Assembly: GCA_023388055.1 (NCBI GenBank)
Contig: JAEWGW010000003.1
Coordinates: 196,414-260,413, forward strand
Direction: 5' to 3'
DNA length: 64,000 bases
Source: Bacillota bacterium
GTDB taxonomy: Bacteria > Bacillota > Bacilli > Paenibacillales > NBRC-103111
Shown: in pieces, positions 52,096 through 61,056 of the stretch
How the letters are laid out: every line of letters starts with the position of its first letter
How positions within the stretch are numbered: position 1 is the first letter of the stretch
The notes under the pieces: model-generated
Database searches by the model: none
Told to the model about the DNA's origin: nothing
What the model saw: only the letters and a program-made list of their open reading frames with translations
Program-made: the position numbers and the translations under genes

Positions 52096-53121
52096 CTAAG
52101 CAGGGCGTTTCATAAGCAGGGTGACAAAATAAGGGACACCAATAATAGCGATAACAATGCCTACAGGAACCTCAGCAGGGGAAACCACATTCTTGCCGAT
52201 GTAATCTGCCAGGATGACCAGCAGCATGCCCACAATGGTGCAAACGGGCAGCATATGGCGGTGGTGCAGACCCACCAGCCGTCTGGCAATGTGGGGGGCC
52301 AGCAGGCCGACGAAGCCGATGCCTCCCGAGATGGACACACAGGCGCTGACCATGCCGATGCTGGCCAGCAGCAGCAGAGATTTCTCCCGTTCCGTGCGGA
52401 CACCCAGGCTGATGGCGCTGCTTTCGTGCAGCTGGAACAAATCCAGAACATAGGATTTCCGGTAAATCACCGGCATCAGGATAATCAGCCAAGGGGCAAT
52501 GGATACGACAAACTTCCAATTGGCGCTCCAGATGCTGCCCGACAGCCAGACGGTGGCCATTTCAAAATCGGAGGCGTTCATTTTCAAGGACAAAAACAGG
52601 GTCCACGCCCCGAAGCCGGAGCTGATGGCAATCCCCGTCAGCAGCAGACGCTGGGGATCCAGCCGCCCGGACTTCCAGGCAAACAGGTAAATCAGAACAG
52701 CAGCGGCAATCCCGCCGGCCAAGCCGAAGAAGGGCATGGCCAGAATAGCGGACCACCCGGTGGTGCGGATCTGGCCCTGGTAGAAGAACATGAAGGTGAC
52801 AATGGCAGCTCCGGCTCCGGCGTTGATGCCGAGGATGCCCGGGTCTGCCAAGCCGTTGCGGCTGACTCCTTGAATAACTGCTCCCGCTGCAGCCAGACCA
52901 GCCCCCACCAATGCACCCAGCACAATGCGGGGCAGACGGAAGTCAAAAATCACCAGATCCCGCTGCGGGGTTGTCTCCAGGCGGAAGAGGGTATTCACAA
53001 CCTCCCGCACGCTCAGATCAAACTCCCCGCTGGTGAGGCTGAGGTACGCCACGATCAAGGACAAAACCAGCCCCGTCACAATTACAACGGCTAACCGTAA
53101 AGGTGTGGCTCTAAGCTGCAC
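52096..53121 (-). CDS. FecCD-family siderophore permease (FecD/FhuG-like)
   Basis: Permease of 341 residues with about ten membrane helices, half of a heterodimeric iron-siderophore channel. Family segments: LPRIVLGALVGAGLAAAGAVIQGVSRNGLADPGILGINAGA and GGIGFVGLLAPHIARRLVGLHHRHMLP. Overlaps the preceding permease gene by 11 bp. Served by the ATPase encoded at 49543. Confidence 0.94.
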   Translation of the reverse strand: MQLRATPLRLAVVIVTGLVLSLIVAYLSLTSGEFDLSVREVVNTLFRLETTPQRDLVIFDFRLPRIVLGALVGAGLAAAGAVIQGVSRNGLADPGILGINAGAGAAIVTFMFFYQGQIRTTGWSAILAMPFFGLAGGIAAAVLIYLFAWKSGRLDPQRLLLTGIAISSGFGAWTLFLSLKMNASDFEMATVWLSGSIWSANWKFVVSIAPWLIILMPVIYRKSYVLDLFQLHESSAISLGVRTEREKSLLLLASIGMVSACVSISGGIGFVGLLAPHIARRLVGLHHRHMLPVCTIVGMLLVILADYIGKNVVSPAEVPVGIVIAIIGVPYFVTLLMKRPA

Positions 53122-54121
53122 GCTCTCCGCCTCCCCTCGTCCGGATCAGGTACAGGAAGAACGGGATACCCACAGCAGAGGTAACCACGCCGATAGGGGT
53201 TTCGAAGGGGTAATTCATAAACCGGCTGAGCACATCCGACAGGCCCAGGAACACAGCCCCCATCAGCCCGGAGCAGGGAATCACCCACCGGTAATCCACC
53301 CCGACCAGATAGCGGGTCATATGGGGAATCAGGAGGCCGACAAAGGCTATTTTGCCTGCCAATGCTACAGATACTCCCGTGAGCAGAGCCACACAGGCCA
53401 TGGTGGCCAGCTTCACCCAGAAGGTGCGCTGTCCAAGCCCCGCCGCGATATCGTCCCCCAGGGAGATAATAGTGATGGACCGGGCCAGAATAAGGGCCAC
53501 GGCCAGTCCGATCAGCCCTAACGGCAGCGCCAGCTTAACCAGGTCAGGATTCATCTGATGCAGTCTGGCATTAAACCAGAAGCTGACATTCTGGGAAATA
53601 TTGAAGGAGATAGCCAGCGCCGCCGAGGCACTGCTCAGGAAGGTCCCGATAATCGTCCCCAGAATCGCCATCCGTACCGGCGCCATTCCTCCCGGCATCA
53701 TCCACGACAGCAGGAAAACCAAGGCTACCCCGCAGGCCGACCCGATAAACGAGCTTGCCACCAGCCCCAGCATGGAGCCGTTGGGCATCAGAATCATGGT
53801 CACGGTAATAGCAAAAGCGGCCCCATCGGAGACCCCCATAATGGCAGGGGACGCCAAATAGTTTCTGGTCATCCCCTGCATCATGGCGCCCGACATGGCC
53901 AGGAAGCCGCCGATCAGAAGGGCTCCCGCCGCCCGGGGCAGCCGGGAGTGGAGCACAATCTGATGGTTTACGTTATCCGGATCAAAATGAAAGAAGGCAT
54001 CCCGTACCGTCGTCCAGTCCATGGACTTGGCCCCGTACATGACGGAGGCCAGCAGGACCAGCACGATGGCAACGGGTGAAACCGCCAAAATCAGGTAGGG
54101 TGAAACCGCCTTATGCGACAT
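53111..54121 (-). CDS. FecCD-family siderophore permease (FecC/FhuB-like)
   Basis: Permease of 336 residues, partner of the next gene. LPRAAGALLIGGFLAMSGAMMQGMTRNYLASPAIMGVSDGA and GKIAFVGLLIPHMTRYLVGVDYRWVIP are the family hallmarks. It starts 5 bp after the binding-protein stop without its own ribosome binding site, so translation is likely coupled. Confidence 0.94.
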   Translation of the reverse strand: MSHKAVSPYLILAVSPVAIVLVLLASVMYGAKSMDWTTVRDAFFHFDPDNVNHQIVLHSRLPRAAGALLIGGFLAMSGAMMQGMTRNYLASPAIMGVSDGAAFAITVTMILMPNGSMLGLVASSFIGSACGVALVFLLSWMMPGGMAPVRMAILGTIIGTFLSSASAALAISFNISQNVSFWFNARLHQMNPDLVKLALPLGLIGLAVALILARSITIISLGDDIAAGLGQRTFWVKLATMACVALLTGVSVALAGKIAFVGLLIPHMTRYLVGVDYRWVIPCSGLMGAVFLGLSDVLSRFMNYPFETPIGVVTSAVGIPFFLYLIRTRGGGERAA

Positions 54122-54126
54122 GGGGC

Positions 54127-55134
54127 TTATTGGCTGAGGGCGGCAACGGCCTTATCCAGGAATGCCAGCTTGCTCCAGGAGGTGCCGCCTTGGGCGCTGG
54201 GGTCTACAATGTTGACGAAGACTTTGCCGTTTTTGGCAGCCTTCAGGCTTTTCCAGATGGGATTGTTCTGAAGCTCCTCCAGGGACTTGGGCTGGTCCTT
54301 GTTCTCCGCCTCGGCGAATTGGACGAACAGGTAGTCCGGATTGATCTCGGCCAGCTTCTCGATGGATACAAGCTCTTGAGCCTTCACAGCCTTAAGCTCC
54401 TCCGGAACGGCAATGCCCAGATCCGTATAGAAGGAAGGGTTAAAATACACATCAGCGGGATACGCATAGAGGCTTCCGGTACGGACGCGCAGCATCAGGA
54501 CCTTCTTGTCCTTTACGTTGGCGGCGATTTTCTCCTTGGCAGCAGCGGCATCCTTCTTGTACTTCTCGATAATGTCCTTGGCTTGCGCCTCCTTGCCGGC
54601 AATTTGGCCCATCACCAGCAGGTTAGCTTCCCAGTTGGAGGAAATGTGGGAGATGGGAATCATAGGAGCAACCTTGTTCAATTGCTCCACTACGGCAGCC
54701 TGGAATTTGGAGGTGCCCATGATCACATCAGCCTTCAGCTTCAGAATGGCTTCGGCATTCGGCTGTTGGCGGTTGCCCACTTCTACGGCACCCTCCATGG
54801 CCTTGGCCATATATTCGGGAATCTTGACGCCGTCGGTTACGGCGCCTACGGGCTTCACGCCCAGAACAGCCGCATCCTCCATGGCCTCCAGACTGGCGAC
54901 GACAATATTCTTCGTGCCGGCCAGCTGATACTGCTTATCCAAATATGTAATGGTCTTGGGGCCTTGATCCGCCGGAGCTGCAGCAGGACTTGCGGAAGCT
55001 GCGGCCGGTGCGCTGGCTGCCGGACTGGCAGAAGCAGCGGTGGAGGGATCAGCCGCATTGTTGCTGCTGCCGCAGGCCCCCAGAATCATACCCAGACCCA
55101 ATACGAGCGATGCTGTCAAACCAAGCTTTTTCAT
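54127..55134 (-). CDS. Iron-siderophore binding lipoprotein (downstream operon)
   Basis: Surface lipoprotein of 335 residues that delivers ferric siderophore to the FecCD pair. It has signal and lipobox GLGMILGACG (Cys about 21), then an Ala/Pro/Ser linker of about 40 residues. The class III binding protein (Fhu/Fep type) follows, with 'KNIVVASLEAMEDAAVLGVKPVGAV' and 'KADVIMGTSKFQAAVVEQLNKVAPMI'. The ATG at 55134 is chosen because the lipoprotein signal begins MKKLG. It is the first gene after a strong promoter and a Fur box. Confidence 0.93.
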   Translation of the reverse strand: MKKLGLTASLVLGLGMILGACGSSNNAADPSTAASASPAASAPAAASASPAAAPADQGPKTITYLDKQYQLAGTKNIVVASLEAMEDAAVLGVKPVGAVTDGVKIPEYMAKAMEGAVEVGNRQQPNAEAILKLKADVIMGTSKFQAAVVEQLNKVAPMIPISHISSNWEANLLVMGQIAGKEAQAKDIIEKYKKDAAAAKEKIAANVKDKKVLMLRVRTGSLYAYPADVYFNPSFYTDLGIAVPEELKAVKAQELVSIEKLAEINPDYLFVQFAEAENKDQPKSLEELQNNPIWKSLKAAKNGKVFVNIVDPSAQGGTSWSKLAFLDKAVAALSQ

Positions 55135-55176
55135 AACACCAATTACTCCCCTCATGACTTGTAGTTTCCCGCAAAT

Positions 55177-55195
55177 AATAATGATTCGCATTATC
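55177..55195 (-). promoter_or_regulatory. Fur box of the downstream iron operon
   Basis: On the minus strand GATAATGCGAATCATTATT matches 16 of 19 positions of the classical Fur consensus GATAATGATAATCATTATC. It lies between the promoter and the binding-protein gene. Confidence 0.8.
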
Positions 55196-55217
55196 ACTCT
55201 AATTGAGAACTGTTATC

Positions 55218-55246
55218 ATTATAAAAGGATAGGCTCCTGTACGCAA
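55218..55246 (-). promoter_or_regulatory. Sigma-A promoter of the downstream iron operon
   Basis: On the minus strand TTGCGT (55246-55241), 17-bp spacer, TATAAT (55223-55218). This gives the operon its own start inside the gene run. Confidence 0.75.
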
Positions 55247-55277
55247 GACTTTTTTCCGGCCAGCGGTCAGAACACGG

Positions 55278-56237
55278 TCAGACATTCCACTCCCGCTCCT
55301 CCCTGGTCCTTGCTAATGACAGCCGGATTCCTTTGGCCAACAAGGCCGGCACCACCGAGATATGGCCCTCTCCTTCCAGTTCCTTCACCACTACAGTCAG
55401 CGACGGCTGCTCAAATACCGAGAGACGCGCTCCCATTTCCATGGCGTTCTCCAGCATCCGGCTGTCTCCTCCGCCTTCATGTCCGCCTGCGGCAATCAGC
55501 AGGATACGCTCGGGGTCTACCGTCTCAAGATTCTCCGCACTCTCTGCAGACTCAACCCTCTCTGCAGACTCGGCCGTCTTCTGCCCCGCCGTCCGTTCCA
55601 GAAGTCTCCGCCGGAAGGCACTCTCCTCCTCCAGCAGGGCATGACCGTTCCACCAGATAGAGGGACTGCCCGCCACATAGGTCCGGAACACGGGCTTCCT
55701 GGTAAACAGCGCATGCAGCACCAGAAAACCGCCCATGGAATGCCCGATAAACGCCTGCCTGCTCCGGTCCACAGGATATCGGGCCTCTACCGCCGGCATC
55801 AGCTCCTGCTCGATAAAGTCCAGGAAGGCATCCGCTCCCCCTAAGGGCGGCCACGGTTCGCCGTTTCCCCGGACAGGCAGATGGGCTGGGTCGGCAGGAG
55901 TCGTATAATCCAGGAACCGTTCCCGCACCCGGTCCAGCCGGGACGGATAGCCGATGCCCACCACCACGGCGGAATCATATCCCTTAGGCGGCTTCGTCTG
56001 CCAGCGCACCGCTTCCACGGCTGTGCCGAAGCACATTTCGGCATCCAGCAGATAAATAACGGGGTACCCGGCAGCGGGCGGCGGGCTCTGCGGGGTGGCA
56101 AGCATGATCCGGTATTCCCGGCCGGAGACGGAGGAGCAGACCTCGATACACTCCGTACCGGCCAAAACAAATCCATCTCCAGCCCCAGACTCCTGCGGTA
56201 ACAAGCTCACACTTTTTCCTGGTGTTTCATTCACCAT
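55278..56237 (-). CDS. Ferri-siderophore-type esterase (BesA-like), second copy
   Basis: Alpha/beta-hydrolase of 319 residues, paralogue of the product of 50391-51284. The motif is GHSMGGFLVLHALFTRKPVFRTYVAGSPSIWW, and His is in LEGEGHISVVPALLAKG near the end. Compared with the other copy it carries an extra Glu/Ser-rich insert (AESAERVESAESAENLETV) of about 25 residues. It is the last gene of the upstream iron operon, behind the nitrogenase-like pair. Having one BesA-like enzyme per operon suggests two related ferri-siderophores. Confidence 0.85.
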   Translation of the reverse strand: MVNETPGKSVSLLPQESGAGDGFVLAGTECIEVCSSVSGREYRIMLATPQSPPPAAGYPVIYLLDAEMCFGTAVEAVRWQTKPPKGYDSAVVVGIGYPSRLDRVRERFLDYTTPADPAHLPVRGNGEPWPPLGGADAFLDFIEQELMPAVEARYPVDRSRQAFIGHSMGGFLVLHALFTRKPVFRTYVAGSPSIWWNGHALLEEESAFRRRLLERTAGQKTAESAERVESAESAENLETVDPERILLIAAGGHEGGGDSRMLENAMEMGARLSVFEQPSLTVVVKELEGEGHISVVPALLAKGIRLSLARTREEREWNV

Positions 56238-56272
56238 TGGTCGGATTCTCCCTTCTCAGATCGTACAGCTTC

Positions 56273-57517
56273 TCAGCCGTCCCGGTTGATTTCATTGGCC
56301 CAGAGCTCCATCAGGTGCATCGCCCCCCGGTAGCCGGCAAAAGGGGGTGCATAGGGGTTGATCCGCCAGGCCAGATCAGGATTGGCGATCTGCAGAGTAT
56401 CCGGCTGCCCCGCCCATTGCAGGGTTTGGCCGCTGGCCATCAGGATAGCCCCCTCCGCAGCCTTGGCTGCCTCCATCCATTGCCGCTCCGTGTAGAAAGG
56501 CAGCGTGCTGCTATTCCCGTATGGGCTGTCCCGCCACGCGGCTTCCACCGTCATGTCCAGCTCTTCCCTGGCAAAAGCACCTATGCCCGCCACACTTTCG
56601 GCAGGCCCCCCCAAAAACAAACGCGCCTTCCCCTTCCGGTAGCGGATAGCCGGCACCAACTGGCGGGAGGCTTGTCTGGCTTCTGCTGACTCCCGGCTGA
56701 TGAAGCCGGCATCCGGCTTGCGCCCGATGGCTTCGCCCACCTGCACCAGCCAGCGGGTGGTTCCTTCTATGCCGTAGGGGCAGCCCAACACAAAGGGGGT
56801 GCCATGGTTGTCCTTCAGCCATCCGGCTGCAGCAACGGACTCTTCCCGCACCGCCAGATTAAGAGATGCAGCGCCAAGCGTACGCAGCTCCTCTACGGAA
56901 GCTCCTGCGGTCATGACACATTGCGGCTTCATCCCAAAGGCTCCCCACATTAGACGCTCCAGCTCAGCAGCCTCCGCCCGGAAGCGGAAGCGGTCGGCGC
57001 AGGAGCCGATGATGTTGAAGGTGCCGGGTTCTCCATTGCGGCTGGCCTCCGGCTTCTGTTCCGCCGTCAGCAGAGCCAGCTCCCGGGCCAGAACCCCCAG
57101 CGCCTCCTCCACACCGTGGCAAGCATCCTCGTGAAAGCCTCCTTTGCCGAAGGCCATCACCGGCACCTCGGGGTACAGCCCGCCCAGCTCCCGAGCCAAC
57201 GCGCCCAGATCCGTCCCGATAATTTCCGGAACAGAGGAAGGCAGCAGGAACACCGCCTGCGGCGCATCCTTTTGGATAACATTCCGCACTGCCTCCAGCA
57301 GCCGGTCCGTGGATCCCAAGGCAATGTCGTTTTCGTTCAAGTGCGTCGCATATAATCCGCAAGCCCCGCTTACTCCCATCCGCTCCAGGGCAACCCGCGC
57401 ATACACCATATGCCCCATGGAGCCAAACTCCACCAAGGCGGCATTGCGGATGGTGGACAAGGTCCACAGGATACCCATCCGACCGGATGCAGGGGGACGA
57501 AACCGGTACAATCCCAC
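56273..57517 (-). CDS. Nitrogenase-like protein, NifK/NifN-like subunit without cluster Cys
   Basis: Nitrogenase component 1 superfamily protein of 414 residues; start GTG at 57517, 8 nt after GGAGG. Superfamily segments: ALVEFGSMGHMVYARVAL, GACGLYATHLNENDIALGSTDRLLEAV and PQAVFLLPSSVPEIIGTDL, matching 'HGPQGC', 'TEDDVVFGG' and 'STCxxEIIGDD' of NifD/K/E/N. All three usual cluster cysteines are replaced: Ser11, His36 and Ser95 stand at those places by my alignment. With the Cys-bearing partner encoded next door it would form an uneven cluster site, somewhat like BchN/BchB. The reaction is unknown. Its place among siderophore transport genes suggests reductive handling of an imported ligand. 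Confidence 0.8.
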   Translation of the reverse strand: MGLYRFRPPASGRMGILWTLSTIRNAALVEFGSMGHMVYARVALERMGVSGACGLYATHLNENDIALGSTDRLLEAVRNVIQKDAPQAVFLLPSSVPEIIGTDLGALARELGGLYPEVPVMAFGKGGFHEDACHGVEEALGVLARELALLTAEQKPEASRNGEPGTFNIIGSCADRFRFRAEAAELERLMWGAFGMKPQCVMTAGASVEELRTLGAASLNLAVREESVAAAGWLKDNHGTPFVLGCPYGIEGTTRWLVQVGEAIGRKPDAGFISRESAEARQASRQLVPAIRYRKGKARLFLGGPAESVAGIGAFAREELDMTVEAAWRDSPYGNSSTLPFYTERQWMEAAKAAEGAILMASGQTLQWAGQPDTLQIANPDLAWRINPYAPPFAGYRGAMHLMELWANEINRDG

Positions 57518-57533
57518 AGCACTCTCCTCCTTT

Positions 57534-58832
57534 TTACTTTTGTTGTACAGCCATGGCCTTGGACAAACTCTCCAGCAGCCGGATGCTCCGGCCGAAGCCG
57601 CAGGTGGCAGCCGCTATGGCCTGCCCCTCCAGATAAACCGTCCCCGTTGCGATGGGGAACAATGGCGGTCCCACACATAATCCCGGTGAGAGCTCCGCAA
57701 TAACGACTCCGTCCGTTTCCGGACTGGCCATGTGGCAAACCAGAGGATCAAACCCGCTTTTGACAATGGTCCGCCCCCACACTTTATCCCCATGTCCGAA
57801 GCCTTCCATATGAATCAGAACAGGCTCCAGTCCCAAGCCGGTGAAATACGCCGTCAATGGCAGCGGGTCCACACGGCCTTCCGTAATGGCAAAGGTTACC
57901 CCCTTCATACATGCCTCCACTTCCCGCTCCAACGCAAGCAGCTCCTGGATTGCCGGGTGTGGGGCTGCTTTTGGGGGAATGTCCAACAGTTGTGCAATCC
58001 GCTCATAGGCCTGATCAATCTCCGCGCCGCTGTACGCACTGTGCAGTTGAACGGCGGGAATACCAAAGCGCTTCTCCATCACAGCTGCCAGCTCGGCAAA
58101 ATGCGGGGAAGCCACAATGTTAAGCGACGCCTCGGGCGCTGCCAGATATTCCTCTAAGGCTGAGCCGGGACCCAGATGCCTGATGGACCAGCCTCGCCCT
58201 TCCAACAGCTCCCCCAGCTCGGGACCTGCAGCAGTCCGCGGCGCTCCGAAGCTCATGATGTTAATGGTGCGCGAGGTCCCCGTCTGCGGTCCTTCCTCCA
58301 TGAGGCTGCCCATGGCGGCCAGCGTCCGCCAGTAACCCGGGGGATAGCTGCTGCATGCAAAATGGGCGGCTTGTACCACGGCAAGCCTTGCCGTCGAAAG
58401 CTGCGGCTCCAGCTCTTGGACCAACAGCTCCACATCCTCCGCAATCAGGTTGGGAATGCAGGTGACAATCAACAGAATAGCCCGGGCTCCCGCGGCATCC
58501 ATTTCCTTGATGGCCTCGCCCAGGCCCTTGCTGCAGCCGAATACCACTTCGTTTCCGTCCAAAAGATACACCCAATGCAGCTCGCCATTTTTGCCGAACG
58601 GCTCGGGAATAACCATCTTGCTGTAGGTGCCGCATTCCGGCATGCCGATCACCAAGGTGGACACACCAGCCATCCGCCCGACCAGGGACAAGGTGGTGTG
58701 CATGGGACAATGGCTGCCCGGGTTGGCCGCCGGAGTCAGCATCTCAATTGCCCGCTCCGACTTCACAGCGGACAAGCGGCGCAGGTGCTGAAGCCCGGAG
58801 GCTGTGCTGTCTTGAATCATCGTCGGACTCAC
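57534..58832 (-). CDS. Nitrogenase-like protein, NifD/NifE-like subunit with cluster Cys
   Basis: Nitrogenase component 1 superfamily protein of 432 residues. The three expected cluster cysteines are present: Cys42 (GSHCPMHTTL), Cys67 (GMPECGTYSKM) and Cys125 (LIVTCIPNLIAEDVE), plus Cys100 (NEVVFGCSKGLGEAI). 'HWVYLLDGNEVVFGC' matches the conserved middle of the family. The start may be GTG 58832 or the ATG at 58820. The partner subunit is encoded 16 bp downstream, and FecCD permeases lie directly upstream. No NifH/BchL-type ATP-dependent reductase (GKGGIGKST) is encoded in the window, so the electron donor must come from elsewhere. Function is not known. Confidence 0.82.
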   Translation of the reverse strand: MSPTMIQDSTASGLQHLRRLSAVKSERAIEMLTPAANPGSHCPMHTTLSLVGRMAGVSTLVIGMPECGTYSKMVIPEPFGKNGELHWVYLLDGNEVVFGCSKGLGEAIKEMDAAGARAILLIVTCIPNLIAEDVELLVQELEPQLSTARLAVVQAAHFACSSYPPGYWRTLAAMGSLMEEGPQTGTSRTINIMSFGAPRTAAGPELGELLEGRGWSIRHLGPGSALEEYLAAPEASLNIVASPHFAELAAVMEKRFGIPAVQLHSAYSGAEIDQAYERIAQLLDIPPKAAPHPAIQELLALEREVEACMKGVTFAITEGRVDPLPLTAYFTGLGLEPVLIHMEGFGHGDKVWGRTIVKSGFDPLVCHMASPETDGVVIAELSPGLCVGPPLFPIATGTVYLEGQAIAAATCGFGRSIRLLESLSKAMAVQQK

Positions 58833-58866
58833 CCGCTTTCATTATTTATAATGGAATGGATAAGGC

Positions 58867-59907
58867 TTATCTGCCGCTCTTAATTAGAAGATAAAGGAAA
58901 TACGGCCCGCCAACCACAGCTACAACCAGGCCGGCAGGAAGCTCGTCGGGGCTGACCACAATCCGTCCCAGAGTATCGGCGGCGGATACAATCAGCGCTC
59001 CCGTCAGAGCAGAGATGGGAAGCAGCACATGGTGGCGGGTGCCAGTGAGCATTTTGGCCAGATGGGGGGCAATCAGCCCCACAAAGCTGATGCTGCCGCT
59101 AACCGCTACACACGAGGCAGCCAGTCCGACTGCGGCCATAAGCAGGCTGCGCCGCTCCTTCTCCACCCGGGCTCCCAGCCCCCCGGCCACATCATTCCCC
59201 AGGTTCAAGGCATCCAGCATCCGGGACTTGGACCATACATACGGCAACAACACAATCAGCCAGGGCAAAAGCGCCCACACAAACTTCCAGTTGGAGCCCC
59301 AGATGCTGCCCGCTTGCCACTGCACCAGAAAATCGAACTGGGCTTCATCCAAACTCAGCACCAGTACAGTCATGACTGACGTAATACCAGCCTGCAGGGC
59401 AATACCCACCAGAATCAGCCGTATTGGACTGATCCCTTCCTCTCTTTTGTAGGCCAGGATATAGATGGCGACGGCAGCCACACCCGCTCCGGCCAATGCG
59501 AGAACCGGCAGCAGGAAGATGGAACCGTTTGATTTGGCACCGAAGACCATAATGAAGAGCACAACCATTAACCCGGCGCCTGCGTTGATGCCCAGCAAAC
59601 CGGGGTCTGCCAGCGGGTTGCGGGCCACCCCCTGGATAATGGAACCGGCAACGCCCAAACCCGCCCCCACCAGCAGGGAGAGGACAATCCGGGGCAGGCG
59701 GAATTGAAACAGGACCATATTCTCCTTCTCGGTGCCGCCTCCGAACAGGGTCCGAATGGTATCCAGCGGTGTCAGCCGGGAAAAACCCGTGTTCATGCTG
59801 AAAACAAAGGAAACGGCCAGCAGAAGCGTGATTACAACCGCCACCGCCACATTCCGGCGGATGGTTTTCCGGCGGAACTGCTCCATGCTCAAGCTGATTT
59901 GTGCCAT
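58867..59907 (-). CDS. FecCD-family permease (upstream operon, second subunit)
   Basis: Permease of 346 residues with about ten membrane helices; LPRIVLSLLVGAGLGVAGSIIQGVARNPLADPGLLGINAGAG and SISFVGLIAPHLAKMLTGTRHHVLLP are the hallmarks. Partner of the next permease, from which it is separated by 2 bp. It lies directly before the nitrogenase-like gene. No ATPase gene is in this operon. Confidence 0.94.
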   Translation of the reverse strand: MAQISLSMEQFRRKTIRRNVAVAVVITLLLAVSFVFSMNTGFSRLTPLDTIRTLFGGGTEKENMVLFQFRLPRIVLSLLVGAGLGVAGSIIQGVARNPLADPGLLGINAGAGLMVVLFIMVFGAKSNGSIFLLPVLALAGAGVAAVAIYILAYKREEGISPIRLILVGIALQAGITSVMTVLVLSLDEAQFDFLVQWQAGSIWGSNWKFVWALLPWLIVLLPYVWSKSRMLDALNLGNDVAGGLGARVEKERRSLLMAAVGLAASCVAVSGSISFVGLIAPHLAKMLTGTRHHVLLPISALTGALIVSAADTLGRIVVSPDELPAGLVVAVVGGPYFLYLLIKSGR

Positions 59908-59909
59908 GG

Positions 59910-60956
59910 TTAACCAGCCCTCCTTTGTTTACGGGCCAGATAAAGGAAAAAGGGTACGCCAATCAGGGCCACCAACGCCCCGATGGGAATTTCCGAAGGC
60001 GGGTTGATGGTTCTCGCCGCCAGATCCGCCGTTACCAATAACAAAGCTCCGAATACTGCGGAGGCGGGAATAATGTAACGGTAATCCACCCCTACCAGCG
60101 CCCGGCACATATGAGGCACCACCAGACCGATAAAGCCGACTGCTCCCACCACGGCAACAGACACACCTGCCAACAGCAGCACGAGGATGGTCCCGATGGT
60201 TTTCACCACCGCCGTCTTCAGCCCCAGGCCCTGTGCTACATCCTCGCCCAGGTTCATCAGGGAAACGGACCGGGAGAGCAGCATAGCTCCAAGGATAGCC
60301 GCTATGGTTATTGGCGCTGCCAGCTTCAACTGGCTCCAGTCACTTCCTGCCACACCGCCGGAGGTCCAGAACATCAGGCTGCGCGCCACGTTGTAATAAA
60401 TGGCGATGCTTTGGCTGAGGGCAGTCAGCAGCGCTGTTACTGCCGCTCCCGCCAATACCAGCCGCATGGGGGAGGCCCCGCCCCGCTGCAGGGAGGCGAT
60501 GCCATACACTAACCCCGCACCCAGGGCAGCACCGACGAAGGAAAGCATCATAATCTGCAAATAGGAGATTCCCGAAAAAAACGCAAAGCAGATGGACAGC
60601 ATAAATCCGGCGCCGGCGTTTAAGCCCATCAACCCCGCATCCGCCATGGGATTGCGGGTCATTCCTTGCATAAGAGCACCCGCCACTCCGAAGGAGGCGC
60701 CGATCAGGGCACTCGCAAACACCCGGGGCAGCCGGAGATTGTAGATGACCATATGCTGCGGGTTGGTGTCGTCCCGGTGAAATACCGCATCCCATGCCAC
60801 TTGAAGGGGAATGGGCATAGCGCCCTTGGAGACGGAAACCAGCATTCCGGTTAACAAAACAGCAAACCCGGCCAGAATAATCAGCCAGCCGGTATGGATT
60901 TTGAGCTTGTTGGCAGCCCCGGGAACTGCCAGCACTTTTGCTGTCACACGGTTCAT
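59910..60956 (-). CDS. FecCD-family permease (upstream operon, first subunit)
   Basis: Permease of 348 residues; LPRVFASALIGASFGVAGALMQGMTRNPMADAGLMGLNAGAG and GAVGFIGLVVPHMCRALVGVDYRYIIP identify the family. GGAGG lies 8 nt before the ATG. It follows the binding-protein gene by 100 bp. Confidence 0.94.
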   Translation of the reverse strand: MNRVTAKVLAVPGAANKLKIHTGWLIILAGFAVLLTGMLVSVSKGAMPIPLQVAWDAVFHRDDTNPQHMVIYNLRLPRVFASALIGASFGVAGALMQGMTRNPMADAGLMGLNAGAGFMLSICFAFFSGISYLQIMMLSFVGAALGAGLVYGIASLQRGGASPMRLVLAGAAVTALLTALSQSIAIYYNVARSLMFWTSGGVAGSDWSQLKLAAPITIAAILGAMLLSRSVSLMNLGEDVAQGLGLKTAVVKTIGTILVLLLAGVSVAVVGAVGFIGLVVPHMCRALVGVDYRYIIPASAVFGALLLVTADLAARTINPPSEIPIGALVALIGVPFFLYLARKQRRAG

Positions 60957-61056
60957 TCCTGTTGCCTCCTATGCCGTAACCTCATGGACAATATGCCAAA
61001 ACAGGCCCCGCCCTTTATTCCTGGACGGATACCTGTTTGGTTCTGTCGGGCTTCAA

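Noticed and set aside
52024..53094. Long plus-strand open frame opposite the FecCD permease
   Set aside because: It is a shadow of the GC-rich permease gene; the translation is rich in His/Gln/Gly and has no family features.
56273..58832. Calling the pair a true nitrogenase
   Set aside because: NifH, NifE/N, NifB and cofactor genes are absent, the NifK-like subunit lacks the cluster cysteines, and the context is iron uptake.
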